This document shows positions 33,146-45,256 of a stretch of 64,000 bases of DNA, piece after piece. The stretch comes from Solanum dulcamara (taxonomy: Eukaryota > Streptophyta > Magnoliopsida > Solanales > Solanaceae). Each line of letters starts with the position of its first letter. Positions within the stretch are counted from its first letter, which is position 1. The position numbers and the translations under genes were made by a program. The DNA is taken from positions 7,930,001 to 7,994,000 of the forward strand of contig NC_077243.1 in NCBI RefSeq assembly GCF_947179165.1. The letters are read 5' to 3'. Under the pieces are notes generated by a model. The model did not search any database, had not been told where the DNA came from, and saw only the letters and a program-made list of their open reading frames with translations.

Positions 33146-33749
33146 TAAATTTAGGCCTAAAGCCCAAAACGCAGATGGCCCAACAACTTAGTCGAGGCAT
33201 ACAGAAACCAAGTGTCGGTCGATAATTTCATATGTTATTTATTATTTATTTATATTTATTCGGGTTGTAATAATTTATTCACTTATGTTATTTATAATTG
33301 TTTAGATATTAATTTTAATTTAGTTTAACTTAATTATATTCCCTTAAAGATAAACCATTTCATGTTAATTTACTCTTTAAATGACTTTCAACCTTTACTT
33401 AGCCACTTTAATAAACTTTACTTTCTTTTTATATTATTTTCAATGCATAAGCTTGATTATTTAAAGTTTTTATTTTCTTTTAAATTAATATTTTTAAAAG
33501 TTAGTCAAATAATTTTCAAATCGTCCGATAACCGCGCGATAGCTGCCACTTTAAGTGCTAACATCTTCTCAAAGTGAAATTTTGAATCCTTACACATTTT
33601 CTTTAATTTTAAGACTTAAATCTATTAGAGTTTTTAAAATTAATATTTCTTGATTTTTCTTGAAAATTAAGTGGCGACTCTCTTTTCTAAAATTAATTTT
33701 TTATCTAAAAGTTTAAATTAATTTAAAACCGTATTTTTCTGATATAACA

Positions 33750-34150
33750 CAATATATTATACATATTATAGACATATTTCAATGTACGTGGTAAATATAT
33801 AACTAAAATATTTTTATATAATAAATTTTGAATTAATATATTATAATTAAAATGTGGTGAATATATAATTAAAATATTTTTAATAGAATGTATTACAATT
33901 ATTATATGCGAATTTCAAATATTTCGATACTTATTAAATTATATTTAAATTAGGTTAATTAAATTTTTTTTTTTTAAAAAGAGAATGAGAAATAAAGGAA
34001 CCCCCCCCCCCCCCCAAAAAAAAAAAAAAAAAAGAAGAGGAAGGGACGTAGAAAGAGAGAGAGAGAAATAGAAAGGGAAAGAGTAAAAGAAAAGAGATGA
34101 AAAGGACAAAAAAAAAGAGAAAGGGACGCATAAGATAGATCGATAGAGAG
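33750..34150. repeat. Right part of the AT-rich repeat block, with C15/A18 and purine tract
   Basis: After the LTR-like insertion the AT-rich monomers resume (TATAGACATATTTCAATG, then GTAAATATATAACTAAA), followed by 15 C (34001-34015) and 18 A (34016-34033). A GA-rich strand to about 34150 mirrors the CT-rich strand at the left end. The block may therefore be one element with inverted purine/pyrimidine ends. Confidence 0.7.
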
Positions 34151-34876
34151 AGTGTACCAAATGTACTTGAACAAGTACATGCATTATTAATGTAAAAGCC
34201 TATTAAAGTTACTAAAACTAAAGTTATGTCATAAACAGTAATAATTTTAAAGTAGCATTAATAAGCGTAATTAACTAAATAAATTATATTAGTTAAGTAA
34301 AAATTCTTTAATGAAAATTTCGCAAACAAATACCAATACCCCCAAAACATGCTCAAATTGAATTGGATGAGTTTAGGCCCATATAAGTTTTTTTCTGGAC
34401 GGCCCATGTAGGTTTATTGATAGCCCAAAACGCAAATTTTATGTAATGGGCTAGATGGAAAACAACAAAACGAAGCCCAAATAATAACAGCTTTCTGCTT
34501 AGATTCTCGCCAAAACCCTCCTCTCTTTCCGCTTTCTTCTTCTGCATCTCTTTGTGCAGCAAACTATCCAGTTTCTATTTCTCCGACGGTATCAACTATC
34601 AACTCGATGTTCCTATTTTTGTTTTCAACTGTATATATTCGCTTACGCTGTATCAATATATCAAATCCTTAGCTCATTTTTTTTTGCGCAATTGTTTTCT
34701 AGTGGTAAAATACAGTATTTTGCTTTTTACAAGTTAATAAATAGCTCAAAGTTGTGGTGTTATGCTAATTTTTTGCTTAACGAGTAATAACTTCTATTTC
34801 CTTATCAAATTGACTAATTAGAAAAACCTATATGTCTTATGCAGTCCATCAGCCGCCGACTTATAAATTCGCAGCC
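34151..34876. promoter_or_regulatory. Upstream region and 5' leader of the HAS1-type helicase
   Basis: The leader probably starts near 34500 (CT-rich, CGCCAAAACCCTCC...). A likely 5' UTR intron runs from GTATCAAC near 34589 to CTTATGCAG ending at 34850. It would remove an upstream ATG at 34832, which is in frame with the coding sequence. Confidence 0.5.
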
Positions 34877-37800
34877 ATGGCGGAGGTTGAAGAGAACCCT
34901 AATATTGTTGTTGCAGAAGAAGAGCCAATTAAGAAGAATAGAAAGCGGAAGAGAGATAAGAAGAACAAAATGGTTACAGAAAAAGAGATTAAGAAGGATA
35001 AAGTGAATGAGGAGGGGGAAGAGGATGATGAAGAACAGCAGGAATTGGATGACGAACTTAAGGAGGAGATTAAGAAAGAGATGAGGAGTGGGTCAGGTAT
35101 TATGAGTGCAGAGTTGTTTTCCTCTATTGAAATTTCTGACCCCACCATGAAGGCAATTAAGGATATGGGATTTGAGTACATGACTCAGGTAAATTACAAG
35201 TTTTTCCTACTTTAATTGCCTTGCTTATACTCTACCTCAAAAATATGATAAGTGGGATCCTTGATGGCAATGCCAGTTGTTTATTAGATTTCAATTTGCA
35301 TTTTCTAGTATTTTGTATTAAGTAGATAGTGGTGATTTATAATACTTGGCTCTCTAGTGAGATATTCATTAGCGAAATGTAGAAATTATTAATAAATTGA
35401 ATGATGTTTCAGCTATGGTGTCAACAATTTTCTTATTCTATTTCTGTACTTTGTCTCGAGCTGCTTGTAGTTAAAGTTTTTAATTGTTTTTCCAAAACTT
35501 GAATAGATAAGTTGATAATAAATTGTCCATGAGGGCCCTAACTGCTTGATTTATGTCTCTATTTTGGCACACTGAATTGCCAACACTCATTGTTCTCCTA
35601 AAACTTCCCTACCTTACTTGTTTATCTTTGGTGTTGAAGATCCAAGCCAGAGCAATTCCTCCTCTTTTGGAAGGCAAGGATGTCCTCGGAGCTGCAAGAA
35701 CTGGTTCCGGTAAAACACTAGCATTTTTGATTCCTGCTGTGGAGTTATTATTTCATGTTCACTTTACACCACGTAATGGAACTGGGGTGGTTGTTATTTG
35801 CCCAACAAGAGAACTGGCTATACAGGTAAATACCTAGTCTTCCTTGTACATCCTTTTTGCTTGTTTTTTCTTTTCAGTCTTCCAGCTTTTAGTTGATATG
35901 GCTGATTTTCTTGCCTGCATACTTCTTCTGTCCTAACAAAACTGACCTTCTCATGTTTGATCTGTCCTTAAACAAATTTGACTTTTCTTAAAATGTTATT
36001 TTTTTCTGAAGCAATTCAATGTCAGTATAAGGTTACAACAACAGAGAATTTGTCAGTCCAGAATACAGAAAATCTTATAGAAAGAACTGGCAAAATCCAG
36101 GAAGGTGACGATGTTATTTACAAGGGAATGGTTACCCCAACTAAATAGACTAACTAAACAACTAGCCTTAAGAGAACATATTTGAGTTGAGCTATTCCGT
36201 TCATACCCAATACACTAAAAACTACAAGCTGGAGACCATGATCAGATCTTTCTGATGGGATTTCCAACTTTCTAGAGGTTCAACTGACATAAGCTTCGCT
36301 GACAGTGAGAGGCATCGACCAGTTGAAACCAAAAATAGCTAGGAACATGTTCCCAAAAATGTAAATAATAGTCCCTACGTCCCATTTTATGCGACACCGT
36401 TTGACTTGATAAAGTGTGCAAGAAGAAAGAAAGACTTTTGAAACTTGTGATCTAAAACAATCCTTAGATATTTGTATGGATGTAAATCATCTTCATATGG
36501 GGAATTTTCAAGTTAAATTGTTTCTAATTATAGTAAGGTGATATTCTTTTTGAGACGGACTTAAAAGGAAGGGACACATAAAATGGGACGGATGAGTAGC
36601 AATTAACATTTTCAAGGAGCAAACGTTAAATTAAATATTTTTTAAAACCAAAATCTAAGCTAATATCATAATAATCTATCCAGATGTTTTACTCTTCATC
36701 CGTTGAGGTCAAATTAGGTCTAATATGGGAAGAATGGAGTAGCTTGTTCTATCCTTATCCGTTAAAGATAATTAAGGTATTTGTTTTTCACTTTCATTAA
36801 AAATCTGGGAATAAAGATTCATGTTTGAGTTGTGTACAACTAAATACATAGAGAAACTGGGATAGTCTTAAATTCTTAGCATAGATGAGTTATTTTTTAG
36901 CCTTATCGATCCTATAACAGTTATAAATCTCTCTTGCTGACTTCCTGTGGGACTAATACTATTAGTGCGAAATGTGTAAATTAGTAAGTCACTTGTGACA
37001 ACATCATTTTGTCGCACTTCACTTTTGTCCAGTATTAGCTTGTTGATAGCATCTAGGTACACAACGAAAATTTACTACATTAAAGAGCTGTTGCAAAAAA
37101 AGCCCCAATTCTTGAAGATGAGTGGTTAAATTATATTGAATTTGTTAATTAAACTATGAAAGCACTACATTGTGGGACAATGGTTGCCCATTTTAGAGTG
37201 TGTTTTTCGAAGCTAACCTACAGTTTTTATGACTTAGACGCATTCTGTGGCAAAGGACCTTCTCAAGTATCACTCGCAGACTCTTGGGTTGGTTATTGGT
37301 GGTTCAGCTAGAAGAGCAGAGGCAGAGCGTATTGCTAAAGGGGCTAATCTCTTAGTAGGGACCCCTGGTCGACTTCTTGATCATCTTAGAAATACCAAGG
37401 GTTTCATTTATAAGAACCTTAAGGTACTTGCGCCTTTCAAGTAGCTCGTTGTTTCTATTTAAGATGTCATTTCTTAGTATGATCTATTGATATCAATGAT
37501 TCTCTAATCCCGCCCATGATATTTATTAGAATTTACCTTACAAGTTATTCATAGCTTTACTTGAGCCTCTGTCCAAGTATCAATGTGGTTTCTGAAATTA
37601 GTGCCTAAACTTGCAGTGTCTCGTGATTGATGAAGCTGATAGGATTTTGGAAGCAAACTTCGAGGAAGATATGCAGCAAATCCTCAAACTTCTACCAAAG
37701 GAGGTAGTCACCAAAGTAGTACTGTTACCTACTTATAACATGTTTGACCAAGCTTCTAAAAAAACAGCTTATTTTGAGAAATTGCTTTTTATCAGAAAAG

Positions 37801-40752
37801 AATTTATGGTGAGAAGCAGTGTTGTTTGACTAATGAATATAAAAAACACTTTTGAGCAACAATTAGGCTTTTAAAAAGTGCTTTTGTGTGTATTTTCTCA
37901 AAAGTGTTATCCAAATAAATACTTTTGGGGAAAACTGCCTTTTTAGCTTCTGAAAAACAAACATCTGCTACTCCCCAAAACACTTATTTTCTCCCAAAAG
38001 CTTGGTCAAATACCTCACTTTTTTTTTAATTTTTAAAATAAGCACTTTTGGCCTCTCAAAAAGCTCGGCTAAACATGCTATTAATCTTATGAAAACTATA
38101 GGTTTGTGACATTGTTATCCACAGTGATAGTCAATTTTAACATTAAAATAAGTACGATTTCCTGTGTTAAGACTTCTTAGTGATTTTAATTACAACTAAG
38201 TAGAGTACAAATATGCATTTTGCTTTACCCTTTTCAAGTTCTCGGTATCTTTGTTCAATAATGTAATTTCTAGATGTTGTTACTCTGAAATTTGTGTATG
38301 CAGTCACTCTATATGGTAGATCATTTCATGTCTGGTTTCTCAGTTATTCTTTGTACGTTCAACCATTGGTGTATTTGTTATTCTGAGTTAAACTAATATG
38401 CTAGTTGCTGCTCTACAGGGGAGGCAGACTGCTCTCTTTTCAGCCACACAGACAAAAAAGGTATTATAAAGCCTCTAGTTTGTCATAGTCCTCCTAGCTG
38501 AAAAGCAAGTAGTAAATTCATGCTTTCACTGAGATCTGTTCTTTGTTTTTAGGTTGAGGACCTTGCGCGCTTATCTTTGACAGCTCCTATCTATATTGAT
38601 GTGGATGATGGGAGGAGGAGGGTATATACAAAACTCATTTATTTCCTCCTACCATATTTTTAATTTAAGAATTAAGATCATGTTTTGAGTCTGTTTGAGT
38701 ATATGGTCAATTCAGGTCACGAACGAAGGGCTACAACAAGGATACTGTGTTGTCCCAAGTGCCAGGAGATTTATTCTCCTTTATTCATTCTTAAAGAGGA
38801 ACCTGTCAAAGAAAATAATGGTTTTCTTCTCATCTTGCAACTCTGTCAAGTTCCATTCTGAACTTCTTCGCTATATCAAGATTGAATGCTATGATATTCA
38901 CGGGAAGCAAAAGCAGCAAAAACGAACATCTACCTTCTTTGATTTCTGTGATGCAAAGAAGGGCATCCTGTTATGCACGGATGTCGCCGCACGTGGTCTG
39001 GATATTCCTGCTGTGGTATGTTGCTCCACCTCTTATCAAAGCAGTCTGTGGTCTATTCTTGTCTGGAACCTGTATCACCTTTTCTTCTCTTTTTCTGGGA
39101 TTTTAGGGCATGAGGGTGGGGGAAGTGAAGCAAATCTTTAATTGAAGATATAGAAAATGTAGTTGGTGCTCAATTCTCTTCTGATTCAATTATCTTGTCA
39201 TGCTATCAATTGTATATCTCTATTTCTACTTCTATTGTTCTATTTGATTTGGAACGAAGTTGTTTATCCATTTTTATTAGTAGTAAAAACATTTTTTACT
39301 GTACTACTTATGAAGTGAGAAAATCAGTGACCTGCTTCCTCAGAACTAGTTGAAATAGACATCTGAAAGCTCGCTCATTTTGAAAGGTAGTAAGTATTGA
39401 TTCTTGTTATGTCTCTGTTTCCAGGACTGGATTGTGCAGTTTGATCCCCCTGATGAACCCAAGGTAATAGACACTTTACTTTATAGGATTCGGAGTTGGT
39501 TATGAAGGGAGAAATTGTTGTTCCTTCTAATGATTTGTTGTGTAAATGTTTACAGGAGTACATACACAGAGTCGGTCGAACAGCACGTGGTGAAGGTGCT
39601 AAAGGAAATGCATTGCTCTTCTTGATTCCAGAGGAGTTGCAGTTTCTTAAGTACCTGAAGGTCTCTTCACAATCACACTGTTAAATTTACAGAACGATGA
39701 AACATGTGTTATAATTCTAAGTGTGTCATCTCATTGATCCCTTGATGTTGGGGCTAGGAGTTGTGGTAGTTGAAAATATTTACCATGTATAAGTGAAATA
39801 TACTTGATTAATCTGGTAAAAGCTCGGGCTTAAAGGGGGACCTCTTCAAACTGATTTTCCTCTTTTGATAGTTATTCTTCAACTTTGCTGGCATTTTCTT
39901 TCAAACTGTTTCCTGACGATTTCCAGTGGTAACTGAGAAGAGCAATTGAGTTTTCCAATGTTTCTTACATAATTTTGTTAAATTGTGGCTTTGCATTGAT
40001 AGTCTAATAAACCGTGCTTTTATGACAGGCGGCAAAAGTGCCTGTAAAAGAATATGAATTTGATCAGAAGAAGCTGGCCAATGTGCAGTCACTCCTGGTA
40101 AATCTGCAGTTATTTTTATTTAGCCGACCAATGTGTTCTTTTATACCTTATGACTAGGACCTTTGTGCTAAAACAAAAGAATGCAAAAATTTGTTGCAGG
40201 AAAAATTGGTCGCAAACAACTATTACTTGAACCAGTCGGCTAAAGAGGCATATAGGTCCTATTTACTGTCATATAATTCTCATTCCATGAAGGAAATTTT
40301 CAATGTTCACCGACTTGATCTGCAGGTATGTTATCTTGCTTCCTTTTTGAATGTTATGGCAGATACATTCTCTTAGATGTGTAATGTTTATGAAATAAGA
40401 AAATGGATGTCATAAAGACTGATTCATTTGCAATCTGCAATTTAGGATGTCATAATATGTGCAATAAGTTCCTAATGCTGGAATTGCATAAGTACTTGAA
40501 ATACTAATTAAGTGGAGCTAAGTATTACTTGGATCCAGAAAGTACTTAACGGATAAATCGTGTGTTCTGCAGGCTGTAGCTTCTTCGTTCTGTTTCTCTA
40601 ATCCTCCAAAAGTCCACCTCAACATAGATAGCAACGTGTCCAAGTTCAGGCAGAAAAAGCGTAAAGTTGAAGGAAGCCGAAATGGGTTTAGTGAGGGAAA
40701 TCCCTATGGAAAGAAAGGAGGTGACGATACAAGGCAGTTTGTAAGATATTAA
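34877..40752 (+). CDS. HAS1: DEAD-box RNA helicase, HAS1/DDX18 type (RH27/RH51-like), 12 coding exons, 566 aa
   Basis: ATP-dependent RNA helicase; HAS1/DDX18 proteins work in the nucleolus on ribosome assembly. Exons: 34877-35188, 35640-35825, 37238-37423, 37617-37703, 38419-38460, 38553-38621, 38716-39015, 39425-39463, 39556-39660, 40029-40097, 40200-40325, 40573-40752. Every intron is GT-AG in phase 0. Residues 1-75 are lysine- and glutamate-rich (nuclear signals likely). Motifs: Q-motif region ending YMTQIQARAIP (about 100-111), Walker A ARTGSGKT (123-130), PTRELA (159-164), TPGR in exon 3, DEAD (233-236), SAT (265-267), [10 protein letters not shown] and [12 protein letters not shown] in exon 7, HRVGRTARG (411-419). 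The HAS1-specific [14 protein letters not shown] and C-terminal [14 protein letters not shown] separate it from other DEAD proteins. All catalytic motifs are intact. Confidence 0.94.
36371..36596. mobile_element. Stowaway-type MITE in HAS1 intron 2
   Basis: Flanked by TA on both sides (36369-36370, 36597-36598). Left end GTCCCTACGTCCCATTTTATG; the right end reads CATAAAATGGGACGGATGAG, its reverse complement in the core CGTCCCATTTTATG. 226 bp, non-coding. The ends match the common plant 'CTCCCTCCGTCCC' Stowaway family. Confidence 0.88.
37738..38078. mobile_element. hAT-like MITE in HAS1 intron 4
   Basis: Left end CATGTTTGACCAAGCTTCT, right end AAGCTCGGCTAAACATG: inverted with a few mismatches. 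The middle is a foldback built from 'aagtgctttt' and 'aaaagcactt' type motifs, typical of this group. It begins only about 34 bases after the exon 4 donor. Target duplication is not clear. Confidence 0.65.
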
Positions 40753-41636
40753 GGAAGGAAGGTTTTCTGCAGCAGCAGCAGAGGTTTCTGTACCCAGATG
40801 CATGTCTCAAAATGTATAATTTTTCTCTAATGTAGACTTATTACGTGGAAGAAGAGTTCATCATAGTTTGAAGCATTTCGCCTTCTGGCTAGCACACTTC
40901 GAATTTTCTGGATTTGGTCTCCCCCACAATTTTGTATTGGCTTTGCCAAAGAAAGTAGAGACTCATGTATTGTTTATTTTTTAACTTATGATATGAACAA
41001 TTTTCTTTTGATAAAAGGTTTATCGTAACATTAGTCACAGCTTTGCAGTGAAGAGAAAGTGACATAATGTCTCTTACCTTCGTGATGAAGATTAAGGGAC
41101 TGCTGTTTCTATGCTACATAAGCTTTTTAATTTTCATTATAGAATAAAAGAAAAGATAACCATTTATTCGACTTTGAACAATAGCTAAATTACTGCTGTT
41201 TTATTTAATGGTCAAAGATAAAGAACCAATAGGGATAAAAACTCAGAAAACAGGTGGTCAAGTAAATACATTAATGCCCAAGAAAAGTTTATTTATGTTT
41301 TTTTTTGGGTTAAATTTTGATATTTTATTGATGAAGTAATGAGTATAAACACCACCTCGGGCAAAGCCCATTTCCTACATGGCCCAATCGAATAGGAAAG
41401 AAATAAACAAACAAAAAACAGAACACCTAACACTTTGAATCTCCCTGTTTCATCTATCCCTTTGCTGGAGTTACTCTCAAATAGGGACATTTTAGTTTAT
41501 CACTGTTAATGATCTTTCTTCCTACTATTTTCAAACTGCTGAAATTTTGGTAATTGCACCCTCCTTTATCAATTGTAGGATTTGTCAAGTAGTCTGCTAG
41601 TTGATTTCCTTCCCTGAGAATGTGTTGGAATGTATG

Positions 41637-42257
41637 TTATTTTTCCTGTAAGGATGTTTTGATTTCTGTCACCATCTCTGTGATTCTCCAGGGACATGAC
41701 CATTTTTCTTCTAGAATCTTGTATAATAGCATAGAGTCTGTTTGAATGATTATATTATTGTGTTGTTTCTGCCTGCTATGTTTACTTGCTGCTAGAATCG
41801 TCTTCGCCTCTGCTACAGTGTTAGTGGTGTTTTCAATACTAGCTCTCTCTGCATACAGTAAATTCCCTCTTTCATTCCTCAAACAAAAGGCATAGGAGCT
41901 TATACGTGGATTCCCCCTCGCAACCCCATCTGTATTGTATTTTAGCCAGCCTACTGGTGGAAAATCCCACAATACTCTTGTTACCTTCATCTTGGGACTG
42001 TAACCTTCCAATTCTTTAATCATATCTGGCCTATTACTAGGACATTTCATATTAGGCTTCCTCATTTGTATCATCATGAAAATGTTCCTGGTAATATTAT
42101 GAATAACTCTGTGAATTGATGTCTTCTTTCTCTCATGCTTCATTCTATTTCTCCTTCTCCAAAGTTCCCATATTATAAATCTAGGAATAGCTCTATAGTA
42201 TGGTCTCATTCCCTTTTTAACATTTGTCTCCCACCATAGCATTATCACTTTCCTCAA
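41637..42257 (-). pseudogene. L1 LINE RNase H domain
   Basis: Shows GWLKYNTDGVARGNP and, further on, TNTVAEAKTILAA and IIQTDSMLLYKIL: the three acidic positions (D, E, D) of plant LINE RNase H domains. The upstream part KGMRPYYRAIPRFIIWELWRRRNRMKHE is the usual linker. The frame is open over 206 codons but cut off from RT by stops. Confidence 0.88.
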
Positions 42258-42494
42258 GTGCAGTCATTCAATGTTAAAGCCCGCAAAAGAACAAAAATAG
42301 GACCATGTCCTGTTAGCTAAAAACGATCCCAGAAACACATGAGCAAGTGTCTCTTTAGTAAGTTTTTCAATACACCAACACCTAGATGGATCTTTCGGTC
42401 CCCATCTTCTTACTCTATTATCTACAGGTAGTTTGAATTTTCACAACCTCCATATTGTAAATGCCTCTTTAAAAGAGATGTCTTTTGTCCAGAT

Positions 42495-44569
42495 CTATCT
42501 GTAAATTTTATTTTCTCTTTCTTTATGCCTTATATACTGCCAAACTGATTTCACAGAAAAGATTTTTTTATTGTCCATCATCCAGACTGACTTATCTGAC
42601 TCAATTATTTGTTCAGGAAGTTGAATATTATTACCGATATACTCTACTAGCTCTTGTGGCAGTATATCATTTAAAAATTCTATTTTCCATTTCTCCCTCT
42701 TTACTAATTCATCAACTCTTTTGTAATTGTCTTCACATTTATAGTCTTCTCTTATAATGGTGTACAGGTTCCCCATTTTTGTCTAGTTATCATGCCACAC
42801 TGATGCTGATCCTTTTCTTAGTAGCTAAAAGATTTGATGCTCAATAAGATTTCTAGCCTGTAGCATTTTCTTTCACACTTGTGATCCTCCATTTTCTATT
42901 CTCCACACCACTTCATTTTAATGCTCCTTTCGACAATACTTATTCCTAATATACTATCTCCATAGTGATGGCTTTGTTCGAAAATTCCACCATAATTTAC
43001 AAAATAGGGCATATTGATACATCTTCCATTAGTCTGAATTCTAGTCCCCCCTTCTTTCTCTGGCAATCATAAATTGCTCCACTTTGTCCAATGTCTTCCT
43101 CTCCCTCTAACACAACTGCTCCAAAAAAATTGTGCCATCATTTTTTGAGCTTGATTCAGTACATTCATGGGAGGATTCATGACTGAAAGGCAATGAATGA
43201 GAGTGCTTTGGAACACATTTTTTTTATTAGAATAGCTCTTCCTTCATAGGATAATAATTTTTCTTTCCATGCCTGAATTTTTGAACCATTTCTTTGTAAA
43301 ATTTGCTGATAATATGTTTTCAGCTTCATTTTATAGAACATAGGGCATCCCAAGTAAGTGAAAGGGAATTCCTTTCTTTGGATTCCTGTTGCTACCTCAG
43401 CTATCACTGTTTCTCCTCTTGCTACAGAATGATGCATATAAATATCACTTTTCTCCTTATTTTTTTTTGCCCAGAATTATCTTCATATCTCTTCAAAGTA
43501 TCTGTAATCATCTACATTGTTCTCACTTCTGCCTTGCACATTATAATCATATCATCTGCAAACGCTAAATGGTTCACTTTGAGTCTACCTCTTGGCATTC
43601 TAAACCTCTTAAAATTCTTCTTCTCCATAAAAGCATTTAGGGATCTAGACATAACTTCAACTGCCAATATAAACAGGGTAGTTGAGAAAGGATCACCCTG
43701 TTTAAGTCCTCTAGATGATTTAAAGAATTCCTTTGCTTGTCCATTTAGTAAAATTAAGTACCAGTTGTTACTAATTAGTCTGAACATTATATCAATAACC
43801 CTTTCCCCAAACCTATTATTCTTAATACCTTAGTCATGAATATCCATTCTACCCTGTCATAAGCTTTCATCATATTCAGTTTTATAACTAGATTTGGTGG
43901 CTTTCCTCTCTTTCTGATTTCATCAATGATTTTTTGCACTAATAGCACATTCTCTGCTATACATCTTCCTAGCACAAATCCTGCTTATTCTGGAGAAATA
44001 ATCTTAGGTAACACAGCCTTAAGTTCATGAATAATTCTTGAAAAGATTTTATTCACAAAATTACTTAAAGAGATAGGTCTAAAATCTGAGAAAGTATTCA
44101 CATTAACTTTCTTAGGAATGAGCACTAAATTCGTATGAGTTATAAACCTCGACAGCTCTGCCCCTCCAAAGAAAGCCCTGACCATAATATAAATGTCCTC
44201 TCTAGTGATGTCCCATGTTTGCTGATAGAAAGCTTCCGTCATTCCATTCGGCTCTTCTGCACTATTCTTATCTATTCCCATGACTGCCTCTTTGACTTTG
44301 TTTACTGAAGGCATTTTTTGAAATTACTCTTTTTCTTTCTCACTAATCACGATTGGTAGTTCATTCAGCATTTCAAATTCATCCCTATCTACTTGTTTTG
44401 TAAACTGCTTTATGTAGGACTCTTCAAATGCCTTTGCAATGTCTTTTTGATCCTCTAACCATTGCCCATCATCAATCTGGATTTTGTTCACTCTAAGTCT
44501 GTTCCTTCTCCCCTTGACTATTGTATGGAAGAACTTTGTGTTTCTCTCCCCGTCTTTGAACCAGTCCAT
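42495..44569 (-). pseudogene. L1 LINE reverse transcriptase and connection region, broken
   Basis: In separate frames: DWFKDGERNTKFFH (44324-44569), LVLIPKK and FRPISLSNFVNKI (43985-44314), KLNMMKAYDRVEW (43787-43975), GLKQGDPFSTTLFILAVEVMSRSLN and the catalytic FADD in HLAFADDMIIM (43512-43787), FPFTYLGCPMF (43177-43437), then the zinc-binding region (42495-42776). Each motif is recognisable but the frames are separated by stops and shifts. Confidence 0.9.
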
Positions 44570-44686
44570 CCCTATTTTCTGTTTTCAGAATTTCTCCTCC
44601 TTAGAAAGTTGTTTTTTAAGCTCCGCTTGAGTTTTGTGAAGCTTTTTTATGTTGGCTTCTGATGGGTATATTTCAAATCGAGTTTC

Positions 44687-45256
44687 CTAAACTTTAATGA
44701 CTTCCTCCAAAGTGATTATTTCTTGAAATATATTCCCAAAAGTATCTTTACTCCATTTAGCCAAAGCTTTCTTTAATCTTTTTAGCTTATGATGGAATAA
44801 GATAAAATGATCCCTTTCAAAATCTGCTTTCCAGTGTTGCTTTACCACCTCATTAAAAGAAATTTCTCTTAACCAGAAATAAAAAAAATTAAACGGTCTC
44901 ACTATTATCTCCTCAGTGATTTTGAAAGTAATTAGAAGAGGTGTATGATCTGATCCGTTTCTCACTAAGTGCTCCATCTCCAGTACTGGGAAGAGATCTT
45001 GTAATTTGTCATTGCCCATGATCCTATCTAGCCTTTTAAAAATGCACTCTGCATCGTTTATACCATTCCACCAAGTATATTTACCTCCTTTAAATCCTTT
45101 ATCCTCCGGATTACACACATTAATACAATGATTGAAGTCCCTGACTTTCCTTTTGAATACTGGTAGACCCCCTAACTTCTCCTCTTCATTACTTATTACA
45201 TTGAAATCTCCCCCTATCAGCCAAGGAGCATTGATACTATCTGCCAACTCCTCCAT
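44687..45256 (-). pseudogene. L1 LINE endonuclease domain, C-terminal part
   Basis: Encodes PWLIGGDFNVISNEEEK, the conserved GDFN of AP-endonuclease-like LINE nucleases, then YTWWN, RLDRIMGND and GSDHTPLLI, the catalytic SDH motif. The N-terminal strand of the domain lies between about 45260 and 45560 and is broken by stops. Confidence 0.9.

Larger units (their letters stand above)
31247..33749 (+). mobile_element. 2.5-kb LTR-like insertion with 5-bp target duplication
   Basis: The AT-rich monomer is interrupted by a segment beginning TGTTGACACC and ending GATATAACA, with target duplication CAATA on each side (31242-31246 and 33750-33754). TG...CA ends and a 5-bp duplication are hallmarks of an LTR. 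AAGTGGCGACTCT occurs 80 bases before its right end, a sequence usually met at the LTR/primer-site border of some plant gypsy elements, so its placement inside is odd. No gag or pol. It contains an (AAT)n microsatellite and a 54-bp tandem repeat. Confidence 0.7.

Noticed and set aside
33945..34184. Minus-strand frames across the C15/A18 run
   Set aside because: Low-complexity translation of homopolymers and a GA tract; no domain.
34832..34876. Upstream ATG as start of the HAS1 helicase
   Set aside because: It lies before a good CTTATGCAG acceptor and is probably intronic; MAEVEE at 34877 is the better start.
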